Shown: positions 49,045-57,429 of the stretch, one piece after another
Layout: every line of letters starts with the position of its first letter
Position numbering within the stretch: the stretch's first letter is position 1
NCBI GenBank assembly: GCA_035447605.1
Contig: DAOTHJ010000003.1
Coordinates: 62,001-126,000, forward strand
DNA length: 64,000 bases
Source: UMGS1668 sp035447605
GTDB lineage: Bacteria > Bacillota > Clostridia > Oscillospirales > Ruminococcaceae
Direction: 5' to 3'
Translations under genes and position numbers: made by a program
The notes under the pieces: model-generated
Databases searched by the model: none
What the model was told of the DNA's origin: nothing
What the model saw: only the letters and a program-made list of their open reading frames with translations

Positions 49045-49137
49045 GCTAAAATCCCGTATTTTGGCGGTGTTTCCGCCGGAGGCACCGTATTTTTCAGAAT
49101 AAATGAACGACCCCTGACCGGAAAGGACGGAAGAAAA

Positions 49138-50427
49138 ATGCTGTTTAAGAACATCTCCTATGTGGATGAGAACTTCAACGTTGTGGATAACGCCTGGATC
49201 GGCGTCAAAAACGGCGTGATCGACTGTATTTCCCAAAACAGGCCCGCAAACTGGAGCTGCGGCGAAGTCTACGACGGCAGCGGCAAAATCCTGATCCCGG
49301 GGCTTGTCAATAACCATACGCACGCCGCGATGACGCTGATGCGCGGCTACGGCGAAGGGCTTCCGCTTCAGAGATGGCTGGAAGAGAAGATTTTTCCCTT
49401 TGAGGCGCACTGGAACGAGGACGCGATCTACTGGGCAAATCTGCTCGCCATGTCCGAGATGCTCGCCTGCGGCACCACCTCCTTTACCGACATGTATTTC
49501 TTCGGCTCGGTGGAAGCAAAGGCCGTGCAGGATGTGGGCATGAAGTGCAACTTCAGCAATCCGCCGGTCAGCACCGACGGCACCCATCTCAAGGATCTCT
49601 CCTATTTTCCGGCCGTCTGGTCGGAGATCCAGCAGTGGGGCCACAGCAAGGGCCGTTTCATGATGGAATTCGGCATCCACGCCGAGTACACCGCCACCGA
49701 GGCGCTGATCCGCGAGACCGCCGCCTTCGCGAAGGAAAACGGCCTGCGGGTTCATGCGCATATGTCCGAGACGCAGAAGGAGCATGAGGAATGCAAGCAG
49801 CGCAACGGCGGCATAACGCCGGCGAAGCTCCTCCTCGACTGCGGCCTGTTTGAGAATCCGACCAACGTGGCGCACTGCGTCTGGGCGGAGGACGACGACA
49901 TCCGGATCCTTGCGGAGAACCATGTGACCGCGACGCATAATCCCTCGAGCAACATGAAGCTCGGCAGCGGCTTTGCGCCGGTGCGCAAAATGCTGGATGC
50001 CGGCGTCAACGTGGCGCTCGGCACCGACGGCGCCGCGAGCAACAACAACCTCAACATGTTTGAGGAGATGCACATGGCGGCCATGATCGCCCGCGGCCGT
50101 TCCGGCCATGCGGACGAGATCAGCGCCGCGGAGATTCTTAAAATGGCGACCGTCGACGGCGCAAGGAGCCAGGGCCGTATGGACACCGGCCTCATCAAAA
50201 TCGGATACAAGGCGGACCTCGCCGTCGTCGATCTCGACCGGCCGCATCTGGTTCCGTCCTACAATAAGCTCGATTCCCTTGTCTTCTCCGCGCAGGGTGC
50301 CGACGTCGTCCTGACCATGGTGGATGGCGACGTCCTCTACCGCGACGGAAAATACAAGACGATCGACTTCCCGAAGGTCTGCGACAAAATCAGTCTCTGC
50401 CTGCCGAAGATCCTTTCCCAGATCTGA
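49138..50427 (+). CDS. mtaD: 5-methylthioadenosine/S-adenosylhomocysteine deaminase
   Basis: 429 residues of the amidohydrolase superfamily. Metal His pair NNHTHAAMTLMRGYGEGLPL near residue 58, HAHMSET near 207 (metal His), NVAHCVW near 242 and ALGTDGAASNNNLNMFEEM near 300 (metal Asp) match the MTA/SAH deaminase group. It converts the by-products of polyamine and methylation chemistry to inosine analogues for further salvage by the neighbouring PNP. GGAAGAAA precedes the ATG and is a weak site. A broader amidohydrolase function cannot be excluded by sequence alone. Confidence 0.9.
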   Translation: MLFKNISYVDENFNVVDNAWIGVKNGVIDCISQNRPANWSCGEVYDGSGKILIPGLVNNHTHAAMTLMRGYGEGLPLQRWLEEKIFPFEAHWNEDAIYWANLLAMSEMLACGTTSFTDMYFFGSVEAKAVQDVGMKCNFSNPPVSTDGTHLKDLSYFPAVWSEIQQWGHSKGRFMMEFGIHAEYTATEALIRETAAFAKENGLRVHAHMSETQKEHEECKQRNGGITPAKLLLDCGLFENPTNVAHCVWAEDDDIRILAENHVTATHNPSSNMKLGSGFAPVRKMLDAGVNVALGTDGAASNNNLNMFEEMHMAAMIARGRSGHADEISAAEILKMATVDGARSQGRMDTGLIKIGYKADLAVVDLDRPHLVPSYNKLDSLVFSAQGADVVLTMVDGDVLYRDGKYKTIDFPKVCDKISLCLPKILSQI

Positions 50428-50499
50428 CGCCTCCATTTTGGCGTTGCAGAGGGCGGATGCGGAATTCCGCCCTTTATGCATATTAAAGGGGGACAGCGT

Positions 50500-52251
50500 T
50501 TGAGCTTAAAGAAACAGAATTTCCTCCAGGGTGCCCTGATTCTGAGTTTCGCGACCATCTTTGTCAAGGCCATCGGCGCGCTCTTCAAGATTCCGCTGAT
50601 GAACATCATCGGCGGCGAGGGCATGGGCTATTACAACACGGCCTATCAGATCTTCAACCCGCTTTATACGCTCGCGACCGCCGGCATCCCGGTGGCCGTC
50701 TCCCGGATGGTCTCCGAATGCGTGACGCTGGGGCGTTTTCGGGATGTCAGAAAGATCTTTCAGGTTTCGATGGTCTGTTTTCTCATCACCGGAACGGCGG
50801 GCAGCCTGGTCATGCTTTTCGGCGCGGGATTCCTCACCTCGTCCGTGGTGGGCAATCCGGGCGCCGTCTGGGCGGTGGCGGTCCTGTCTCCGGCGGTCTT
50901 TTTCATCTGCATGATGAGCGCCTACCGCGGTTATTATCAGGGCCTGCGCAACATGTATCCGACCGCCGTCTCCCAGATGGTGGAGGCCGTGTTCAAGCTG
51001 CTCCTTGGCCTCGGGCTGACGCTTGTCGTCACGAAGATCGGCACTGCCGAGTATGAGAAGACCGGCACCATCTTCGGCATTAAAATCGGGCTCACCGAGA
51101 ACGCGGCCACCGCGGCTTCGGCGATCGCGCCCTATGCGGCTGCGGCGGCCATCGCGGGCGTCATGCTCTCGACGATCGCCGGAACCATCTACCTGATGAT
51201 CCGTTATAACCGGAAGGGCGACGGCATCAGCGAGGAGGAACTTTTCGCCTCCGTGGAGCCGCAGGAGAGCAAAACCATTTTCCGGTGCCTGATTGCGATC
51301 GCGCTGCCGGTCTGTTTTGCCTCCCTAGCGACCAACCTCACCAACCTGATCGACCTGATTTCGCTGATGAACCGACTGGAGTACGCGATTCGCCTCGATT
51401 CGGATACGATCCTTACCATGTATAAGGGCCTGCTTCCGGAGAAGCTGACGCTCGACGGTATCCCGAACTATCTTTATGGCGTCTATACCGGCATGCCGGT
51501 GGAGCTTTTTAATTTGATTCCGGCCATTGCCACCACCTTCGGCATCTCCGCGCTGCCGACCGTGACGGAGACATGGACGACGCACAACCGCCACCGGATC
51601 AAACGGTCCATCGACAGCGTGCTGCGCATCACCGCGCTGATGGCGTTCCCGGCAGGGCTTGGGCTCTCCTTCCTTTCAAAGCAGATCCTTGACCTGCTCT
51701 ATCCGAAGGTTCCGCTGGAGGTGGAGATTGCCGCCCCGATGCTGACCGTCATGGGCATCTCGGTGATGTTTGTTTCGATTGTCGTCACCTGCAACAGCGT
51801 GCTTCAGGCGATCGGAAAGGAACGCATTCCGCTGGTGCTGCTTTTGATCGGCGCCGCCGTCAAGCTAGGCATTAACTTTACGTTTATTGCCATTCCGTCC
51901 ATCAATATTAAAGCTGCGCCTTATGGTTCCCTGTGCTGCTATGGCCTGCTGCTGATCCTGAGCATCATCCTGATCAACCGGCATGCGGGTATCCATGTGG
52001 ATCTCTGGTCCGTCCTTTTGAAGCCGCTGTTTGCGGGGCTTGTCTGCGCGCTCAGCGCAAAGGGCGTCTGGCTGCTGACGCAGGAGGGGCTCGGATCCCG
52101 TACCGCAACCGTGCTCGCAATCTGTGCGGCGGTGCTAATTTACACCGCCACGGTGCTCGCCATCCGCGGCGTACCGAAAAATGATATAAAAATGCTGCCG
52201 AAAGGCGAAAAAATCGCAGAACTACTTGCAAAATGGCATCTCTTAGGGTAA
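50500..52251 (+). CDS. MATE/MOP-superfamily polysaccharide flippase (SpoVB/YabM-like)
   Basis: 583 residues with about 14 transmembrane helices, in the polysaccharide/lipid-linked oligosaccharide exporter family that includes SpoVB, YtgP and YabM. The first helices (FLQGALILSFATIFVKAIGA; GYYNTAYQIFNPLYTLATAG) carry the conserved pattern. It would flip a lipid-linked cell-wall precursor or polysaccharide unit. The start is a TTG at 50500 with AAAGGGGG 7 nt upstream; the ATG at 50476 has none. Followed by mazG, hup and rqcP, resembling the yabM-yabN-yabO block of Bacillus, which supports a YabM-like identity. Confidence 0.88.
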   Translation: MSLKKQNFLQGALILSFATIFVKAIGALFKIPLMNIIGGEGMGYYNTAYQIFNPLYTLATAGIPVAVSRMVSECVTLGRFRDVRKIFQVSMVCFLITGTAGSLVMLFGAGFLTSSVVGNPGAVWAVAVLSPAVFFICMMSAYRGYYQGLRNMYPTAVSQMVEAVFKLLLGLGLTLVVTKIGTAEYEKTGTIFGIKIGLTENAATAASAIAPYAAAAAIAGVMLSTIAGTIYLMIRYNRKGDGISEEELFASVEPQESKTIFRCLIAIALPVCFASLATNLTNLIDLISLMNRLEYAIRLDSDTILTMYKGLLPEKLTLDGIPNYLYGVYTGMPVELFNLIPAIATTFGISALPTVTETWTTHNRHRIKRSIDSVLRITALMAFPAGLGLSFLSKQILDLLYPKVPLEVEIAAPMLTVMGISVMFVSIVVTCNSVLQAIGKERIPLVLLLIGAAVKLGINFTFIAIPSINIKAAPYGSLCCYGLLLILSIILINRHAGIHVDLWSVLLKPLFAGLVCALSAKGVWLLTQEGLGSRTATVLAICAAVLIYTATVLAIRGVPKNDIKMLPKGEKIAELLAKWHLLG

Positions 52252-52255
52252 GATA

Positions 52256-53116
52256 ATGGAGGCTTTTGTGGATTTCAAATTCAAGGAAACGTATGACATC
52301 GGCGACCTGCTCCGGATTATGGAAATTCTGAGGAGCGGCGAAGGCTGCCCCTGGGATCGGCAGCAGACGCACGCTTCGATTCGCCAGAATTTCATCGAGG
52401 AGACCTACGAGGTAGCCGAGGCCATCGACAACGCCGATACCGAAGCGCTCTGCGAGGAGCTGGGCGATGTGCTCATGCAGATCGTCTTTCATTGCCAGAT
52501 CGAAAAAGAAAAGGGCAGCTTCGGTTTTTCTGAAATCTGCGACGGCCTGTGCAAAAAACTTATCGTCCGCCATCCCCATGTGTTTGGAGACAAAGCCGCG
52601 TTTTCCGCGGAATATGCTTTCCGGCGCTGGGATGAAATAAAGGCCGAAACCAAGGGTCAGAAGACGGGCACGGATACGCTTGCCGCCGTTCCGAAGACTT
52701 TGCCTGCACTGATGCGGAGCGCAAAGCTGCAAAAGCGTGCCGCAAAAGCTTCGGGACTGTCCCATGACCCCGATCATGCCCTTCGCGATCTCGACGGGGG
52801 AGTCGCAAGGTTGAAGGAGGCTGCGGCCGAAGATAATTCTTCTCGGAAACAAGAAGAATTGGGGGATGTGCTTTTCGCCGCCGTTGAAGTGGCGGAGGCA
52901 CTGGGCGTGGAGCCGGAGGAATGTCTTTCCGGTTCCTGCGAACGATTCACACAGCGTTTTTCTTTTGCGGAAGAGAAAGCTGCCGGGGAGGGGAAGAGCC
53001 TCCGGGATCTTTTGCCGGCGGAGCTCGAAAAGCTCTGGGATGCGGCAAAAAAGGAAGAGGAACAAAAAAAGCCGCGAGAAAGCGGCAAAATTGTAACGGA
53101 GGGAAATGTAAAATGA
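52256..53116 (+). CDS. mazG: Nucleoside triphosphate pyrophosphohydrolase MazG
   Basis: 286 residues with two MazG-like halves. The first half contains GCPWDRQQTHASI (near 30), NFIEETYEVAEAI (near 46; EExxE metal motif) and EELGDVLMQIVFHCQI (near 65; ExxD). The second half repeats EELGDVLFAAVEVAE near 200. It hydrolyses non-canonical or excess NTPs to NMP and PPi. The methyltransferase domain fused to it in Bacillus YabN is absent. Its stop overlaps the HU gene by ATGA. Confidence 0.94.
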   Translation: MEAFVDFKFKETYDIGDLLRIMEILRSGEGCPWDRQQTHASIRQNFIEETYEVAEAIDNADTEALCEELGDVLMQIVFHCQIEKEKGSFGFSEICDGLCKKLIVRHPHVFGDKAAFSAEYAFRRWDEIKAETKGQKTGTDTLAAVPKTLPALMRSAKLQKRAAKASGLSHDPDHALRDLDGGVARLKEAAAEDNSSRKQEELGDVLFAAVEVAEALGVEPEECLSGSCERFTQRFSFAEEKAAGEGKSLRDLLPAELEKLWDAAKKEEEQKKPRESGKIVTEGNVK

Positions 53117-53391
53117 CGAAAGCCGACCTGATCACCGCAGTAGCAGAGAAGACAGAATTCACCAAGAAAGACAGCGAAAAAGCCGTCCTTGCCGTACTGG
53201 ATTCCATCACCGAGGCCCTGGTTGCCGGGGAAAAAGTCCAGCTTGTCGGATTTGGCTGCTTCGAAGTCAAAGAGAGAGCCGCCAGAAAAGGCGTCAATCC
53301 GAGAACCAAAGAGGATATCGATATTGCTTCCTCCATGCTCCCGGTGTTCAAGGCCGGCAAGGGCCTGAAGGCCGCCGTCACGAAGGAATAA
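53113..53391 (+). CDS. hup: HU-family nucleoid DNA-binding protein
   Basis: 92 residues, normal for HU: MTKADLITAVAEKTEFTKKD at the start, VQLVGFGCFEVKERAARKGVNP (the usual GFGxFxVRxRAARxGRNP, with Pro at the arm tip) and FKAGKGLKAAV at the end. Binds and bends DNA. ATG 53113 overlaps the mazG stop and has GGAGGG 9 nt upstream, so the two are translationally coupled. A terminator follows. Confidence 0.95.
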   Translation: MTKADLITAVAEKTEFTKKDSEKAVLAVLDSITEALVAGEKVQLVGFGCFEVKERAARKGVNPRTKEDIDIASSMLPVFKAGKGLKAAVTKE

Positions 53392-53404
53392 AGAAGCAAA
53401 ACCG

Positions 53405-53437
53405 AAGCCTCCGTTCCATCGAGCGGGGGCTTTTTTT
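53405..53437 (+). terminator. Terminator between hup and rqcP
   Basis: AAGCCTCCG (53405-53413) and CGGGGGCTT (53424-53432) form a 9-bp stem with one mismatch, followed by a T-run that leads directly into the rqcP ribosome binding site. Read-through is needed if rqcP has no promoter of its own. Confidence 0.75.
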
Positions 53438-53451
53438 AAAGGAGGAATTCC

Positions 53452-53694
53452 ATGCGGCTCGACAAGTATCTGAAAATTACCCGCCTGATCAAACGCCGCA
53501 CCGTCGCCAACGAAGCCTGCGACGCCGGGCGCGTTCTCGTCAACGGAAGGGCCGCCCGCGCTTCCTATGAGATAAAAGAAGGGGATATCGTCGAAATACA
53601 GCTTGGGCAGAAACCCCTCCGCGTCGAGGTGCTTTCCATCGAAGAATCGCCGAAAAAGGAGGACGCGGCCCGAAACTACCGCGTCATAGAATAA
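53452..53694 (+). CDS. rqcP: S4-domain RNA-binding protein RqcP (YabO-like)
   Basis: 80 residues consisting of an S4 RNA-binding domain: MRLDKYLKITRLIKRRTVAN, then GRVLVNGRAARASYEIKEGD and a charged tail. In Bacillus the homologue RqcP/YabO works with RqcH at stalled 50S subunits to add Ala tails to incomplete chains. The position after mazG (yabN) matches the Bacillus order, with hup inserted. Ribosome binding site AAAGGAGG is strong. The yabP/yabQ/divIC genes that follow in Bacillus are not here. Confidence 0.9.
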   Translation: MRLDKYLKITRLIKRRTVANEACDAGRVLVNGRAARASYEIKEGDIVEIQLGQKPLRVEVLSIEESPKKEDAARNYRVIE

Positions 53695-53727
53695 GGCTCT
53701 TTCCGGCCGAAAATCCCATGTTTTTAC

Positions 53728-53756
53728 TTGTAAATATTTCCGGATCCTGCTATGAT
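53728..53756 (+). promoter_or_regulatory. Promoter of the second ENPxTG secreted protein gene
   Basis: TTGTAA (53728-53733), a 17-nt spacer and TATGAT (53751-53756). The upstream in-frame ATG at 53752 lies in this -10 box, which supports translation from 53809. Confidence 0.65.
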
Positions 53757-53808
53757 GGAGACGGATAAAAATATCAGATTGTCTCAGACAATTAGAGAGG
53801 GGTATTTT

Positions 53809-54471
53809 ATGAAGAAATTATTGGCTTTTGCGCTTTGTTTGCTGCTTGTTCTCGCCATGCTGCCGGTCGCCTCATTCGCTTCCAGCGACGATGACGACGA
53901 CGATGACTCCTACTATGAGAAGAACGGCATCGAAGCCTCCGGAACCAACGTCAGCATCGGACGCCTGAGCCTGCTGAGCTGGAAATATGACGAGCTCGAA
54001 GATCTCGCGAAGGAACTCGGCGCAACCCTGAATGAGATCCTGTTCACCTGTGAGATCACCGACACGGATTCCGGGGACAAGGATATCATGTTCAGCCTCG
54101 GCGATGACTACGAAGAGGACGAAGTAACCATCTTGTATATGCACAAGGATGGGACCATCGACGTGATCGCCGCCATGTGCGACGAGACCGGAGACATCGA
54201 ACTTGATACCACTTCCACCGGCGCCGCCTATATGATTCTTAACGGTCCGGAATATGCCGCCGCCTATGATTCCACGCTGGTGGCCAAGAAGCCCGGCACC
54301 TACGTCACCTCCGCGAAGAGCAGCGGGACGACGTCCTCTTCCTCTTCTCCGATTACGGTGAAGCCCTCCACCGACACCACCACTTCGACCGATACGACCG
54401 GAACTCAGCAGGAGGAGAACCCCAATACCGGAATCGGCACGATGCCACGCTTTTTCCTGAGACTGTTCTGA
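53809..54471 (+). CDS. Secreted Asp-rich protein with C-terminal ENPNTG tail
   Basis: 220 residues from ATG 53809. A Sec signal peptide (about 1-24, cleaved after SFA) is followed by SS and a run of seven Asp, then an unrecognised acidic domain of about 120 residues (SIGRLSLLSWKYDELEDLAK onward). A Thr/Ser-rich linker leads to QEENPNTGIGTMPRFFLRLF at the C-terminus. The end resembles that of the protein at 38324 and again lacks a membrane anchor after NPxTG. The Asp run could bind Ca2+ or other cations (speculative). Monocistronic. Confidence 0.75.
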   Translation: MKKLLAFALCLLLVLAMLPVASFASSDDDDDDDSYYEKNGIEASGTNVSIGRLSLLSWKYDELEDLAKELGATLNEILFTCEITDTDSGDKDIMFSLGDDYEEDEVTILYMHKDGTIDVIAAMCDETGDIELDTTSTGAAYMILNGPEYAAAYDSTLVAKKPGTYVTSAKSSGTTSSSSSPITVKPSTDTTTSTDTTGTQQEENPNTGIGTMPRFFLRLF

Positions 54472-54554
54472 TGGTCTGCAAAAAAAGAGAAAGGCTTTTC
54501 GACCGGCACATACCGGTCGAAAAATGAGCTTCCTCATACAAGTGCAAAAAAAGG

Positions 54555-54584
54555 CCCGCTGCGTTTTTTCGCGGCGGGTTTTTT
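54555..54584 (+). terminator. Terminator after the Asp-rich secreted protein gene
   Basis: CCCGCTGCG (54555-54563) and CGCGGCGGG (54570-54578), with one G-U pair, followed by six T. An 11-bp perfect hairpin TTTTCGACCGG/CCGGTCGAAAA lies just before it (about 54496-54523). The rest of the interval to the birA stop (54585-54750) holds no gene I can support. Confidence 0.88.
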
Positions 54585-54750
54585 CTTTGTTGATGAGCTT
54601 CGGCTTAATTTTGTATGGCCGGAGACGGACATACTGAAGGAACTGCCGTGGTGCAGCAGGCATTTTTAAATCGGGAATCGCTTCCTTTTGGCTCCGCTTT
54701 TTCTCCTCCGCGCCGGTTCCGGTATCGGTGGAGTCTTTGAGCTCCAAAGG

Positions 54751-55602
54751 TCAGGGCAGCAGGCGGATCTCTCCGGCGGAGAGGGCCGCCTCGCATCCGT
54801 CGTCGTACCGGACAATCAACCGACAGGCGTCGTCGATATCGAGAACAACGGCCGGCCGTTCGCCTTCTCCGGAGCGGACGGCGATCCGCATTCCGGCGGC
54901 GAGGCTTCGGCCAAGATAACCTTCTGCCGGTTCGCCGTGTTCGAGTGCCCCGCAGCGCCGCATCAGACGGTTCAGAACCTCCGCAGCCAGACGGTTTTTC
55001 ATGTCGGGCTGCGCGCTTTCAAAGACGCTGCCGGCGGTCTCCCGGATCTCGGCGGGGAAGCCCTCCTTTGGCGGAAAGACGTTGATCCCGATGCCGACGA
55101 TCACATAATCCGGCTTCTCCTCCGATTCCTTTACCGAGGCCTCGGTCAGAATTCCGCAGACCTTTCGGCCGTCGATCAGGATATCGTTTACCCATTTGAT
55201 CCAGGGCTTTTTTCCCGAGACGCTTTCGATCGCCTCGCATACCGCGACGGCGGCCTCCGTTCCAAACAGAGGCGCCCGCGCGGCGGAGACCTCCGGGTAG
55301 AATAGCACGCTCAGATAGATGCCCGTATCGGGCGGTGAATAAAAACTTCTTCCGGGTTTGCCGCGTCCGGCCGTCTGCGATGCGGCAATCACCGCCTCGG
55401 CCCGCCGTTCCCCGGTGCCGGCCCTCTCCCGCAGCAGGGAACTGGTGGAGGCCGCCGACTCCAGTACCTCCAGCTTCAGATCTTCAGCCGGGGGCAGCAG
55501 ATACTTCCGGATTCCGTCGGCGGAGAGGCGGCCGTATTCCTCGGGCATCATTTTGTCGCCCTTCGTTTCGGGTCCCTTTCCGTTTTCCGCTTGTTTCGGC
55601 AT
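54751..55602 (-). CDS. birA: Biotin--[acetyl-CoA carboxylase] ligase, catalytic domain only
   Basis: 283 residues. The biotin-binding motif SQTAGRGKPGRSFYSP (usual GRGRxGR) lies near residue 75, KPWIKWVNDILIDGRKVCGIL near 132 and VIVGIGINV near 170, followed by a C-terminal SH3-like domain. The N-terminal winged-helix repressor domain of class II BirA is absent, so it attaches biotin but should not regulate transcription. The N-terminus begins with a charged 30-residue stretch. ATG 55602 follows AAGGAGGAG. Its substrate is AccB, encoded in the fab cluster 7 kb away. Confidence 0.93.
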   Translation of the reverse strand: MPKQAENGKGPETKGDKMMPEEYGRLSADGIRKYLLPPAEDLKLEVLESAASTSSLLRERAGTGERRAEAVIAASQTAGRGKPGRSFYSPPDTGIYLSVLFYPEVSAARAPLFGTEAAVAVCEAIESVSGKKPWIKWVNDILIDGRKVCGILTEASVKESEEKPDYVIVGIGINVFPPKEGFPAEIRETAGSVFESAQPDMKNRLAAEVLNRLMRRCGALEHGEPAEGYLGRSLAAGMRIAVRSGEGERPAVVLDIDDACRLIVRYDDGCEAALSAGEIRLLP

Positions 55603-55798
55603 GTCATCTCCTCCTTACGGCCGCATATTTGGTTCAAATGTATTTTGTGATTTTTTGCTGGACCCTGTGGCGGCCTGATGCGGGCGGAAAGAAATCCTCC
55701 GATCGGCCATTTTTTCATAGGAAAACGAATTTGCTTTTCTATCGGCTGAACTTATGGTACACTACTACTATTCATAATTCAAGTGAGAGAAAACAGAA

Positions 55799-56710
55799 AT
55801 GAAAACCGCACGTATAAAGTATCTCCTGGCGCTGCTGCTTTTTGGCTCCAACGGGATCGTCGCAAGCTATATTTTTATGAACAGTTATGAAATCGTATGG
55901 TTCCGGACCCTGATTGGGAGCCTGTTCCTGATTCTTGTTTTTGGCTTTTCGGGGCAGCGCTTCCGGATCGGGAAAAACAAGCGGGAGTTCGGGTACCTGA
56001 TCGTCTCAGGAATCGCCATGGGCGCAAGCTGGATGTTCTTATATGAGGCCTATGCCCGCATCGGCGTAGGCATGGCGACGTTTGCCTATTATTGCGGCCC
56101 GATGATTGTGATGGCGCTTACCCCCCTCCTTTTTCATGAGGCCATTTCGGGCGCAAAGCTGCTGGGGCTTTTTTCGGTTGCCGCCGGGATGTTCCTTGTG
56201 AACCGGCAGGAACTTTTGCAGGGCAAATTTTCGTGGGGGCTGCTCTGCGGCATTCTGTCCGCCGTGACATACGCGGTCATGGTCATCTTCAATAAAAAAG
56301 CCACGGGGATCACCGGGCTCGCCAATTCCGTATGCCAGTTGTCGGTGAGTTTTCTCACGGTCAGCCTGTTTCTTCTGATAAAGCAAGGGTTGGCCATTGC
56401 CATTCCCACCCGGAGCATCTTTCCGGTTTTGCTGCTGGGCATCGTCAACACGGGGGTGGGATGTTATCTCTACTTTTCTTCCATCCCGCGGCTGCCTGCC
56501 CAGACCGTCGCAATCTGGGGATATCTGGAGCCCGTTTCGGCGCTGGCCCTTTCGGCGGTCTGGCTAAACGAACGTTTCACTTTTCTTCAGTTCATCGGTA
56601 TGGCGCTGATTCTGGGAGGGTCGGCTTTCGGGGAACTCTATACGGGCCGGCTTTTTGCGCTGCCCCGGAAATGCCCGCGAGATGGGCAAAATGCTGCTCC
56701 AAGGGAATAA
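55799..56710 (+). CDS. DMT-superfamily (EamA) permease
   Basis: 303 residues with about ten transmembrane helices in two EamA-type repeats (about 5-130 and 145-280). The segment AIWGYLEPVSALALSAVWLNERF near 245 is the typical EamA end signature (xxLEPVxAxxxxxxxLxE). Probably exports or imports an amino acid or small metabolite; substrate unknown. Short purine-rich AAAACAGAA precedes the ATG rather than a strong site. Closed by its own terminator, so not part of the fab operon. Confidence 0.88.
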   Translation: MKTARIKYLLALLLFGSNGIVASYIFMNSYEIVWFRTLIGSLFLILVFGFSGQRFRIGKNKREFGYLIVSGIAMGASWMFLYEAYARIGVGMATFAYYCGPMIVMALTPLLFHEAISGAKLLGLFSVAAGMFLVNRQELLQGKFSWGLLCGILSAVTYAVMVIFNKKATGITGLANSVCQLSVSFLTVSLFLLIKQGLAIAIPTRSIFPVLLLGIVNTGVGCYLYFSSIPRLPAQTVAIWGYLEPVSALALSAVWLNERFTFLQFIGMALILGGSAFGELYTGRLFALPRKCPRDGQNAAPRE

Positions 56711-56757
56711 GGGGATGCTCCGGCGGCGGTCTGCCTCAGGCCGGGTGTATTCGTGGC

Positions 56758-56792
56758 AAACGGCGGTTCCATTTTGGGGCCGCCGTTTTTTT
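56758..56792 (+). terminator. Terminator between the permease gene and the fab operon
   Basis: AAACGGCGG (56758-56766) and CCGCCGTTT (56780-56788) form a 9-bp stem followed by a run of seven T. Confidence 0.9.
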
Positions 56793-56905
56793 GAGCCGTT
56801 TTGCCGTCCGCCGGGCAGGGCCGCCTTTTCAGGGGAGGCATCTCCCTCCGGACCGAGTGCCCGGTTCGGCGGCCCCCTGAACAGGATTCCTTCGCAAAAG
56901 AGGGC

Positions 56906-56947
56906 TTGACAAATCCATCGCGCAGCTATATCATTAGTTATACTAAT
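56906..56947 (+). promoter_or_regulatory. fab operon promoter and FabT-like operator
   Basis: TTGACA (56906-56911), a 17-nt spacer and TATCAT (56929-56934). The perfect dyad ATTAGT-TAT-ACTAAT (56933-56947) overlaps the -10 and start site. Its AT-rich symmetric form and position suggest a binding site for the MarR/FabT-type protein encoded immediately downstream, giving autorepression of the fatty-acid genes (inference). Confidence 0.8.
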
Positions 56948-56973
56948 TAATTATTTTTGGGGAGGCGCAGTCC

Positions 56974-57429
56974 ATGACGGAGTTTGAGGAGAACCTGAAC
57001 GGCCTGTTGGTGGATACATTTAATTCCATTTTAAAGTACGAGGAGACCGCGCTGAAATCCATCACCGGCTCCGGCGTCACGGTCACGGAGGCGCATATCC
57101 TCGAGGCGATCGCCAAAAACAGCGAGCACAACACGGTCGGCGAGATCGCTTCCTCTCTGGGCGTGGCGGCGCCGACGATCACCGTCGCGGTCAAAAAGCT
57201 CGAAAAGAAGGGACTCGTATCCAAGGTGCCCTGTCCGGAGGACGGCAGAAGGATGAGGGTCGGCCTGACCGATTTGGGAAAAAGGATCAACCGGGCCCAC
57301 AGTATTTTTCACAAGAAGATGGTCATGGATATCGACAGGGACTTTTCCGAGGAGGAAAAAGTGGTTCTTCTTTCCGCAGTGAAGAAACTGAGCCTATTTT
57401 TCAAAGAAAAAGTTGAGGATAAGAAATGA
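56974..57429 (+). CDS. fabT: MarR-family regulator of fatty-acid synthesis (FabT-like)
   Basis: 151 residues with the MarR winged helix (about 35-125; VTEAHILEAIAKN, TVGEIASSLGVAAPTITVAV recognition region, PEDGRRMRVGLTDLG wing). It is the first gene before fabH, the same place FabT occupies in streptococci, where acyl-ACP acts as co-repressor. GGGGAGG precedes the ATG. Its stop overlaps fabH by ATGA. The FabT identity rests mainly on gene position; the MarR assignment is firm. Confidence 0.85.
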   Translation: MTEFEENLNGLLVDTFNSILKYEETALKSITGSGVTVTEAHILEAIAKNSEHNTVGEIASSLGVAAPTITVAVKKLEKKGLVSKVPCPEDGRRMRVGLTDLGKRINRAHSIFHKKMVMDIDRDFSEEEKVVLLSAVKKLSLFFKEKVEDKK

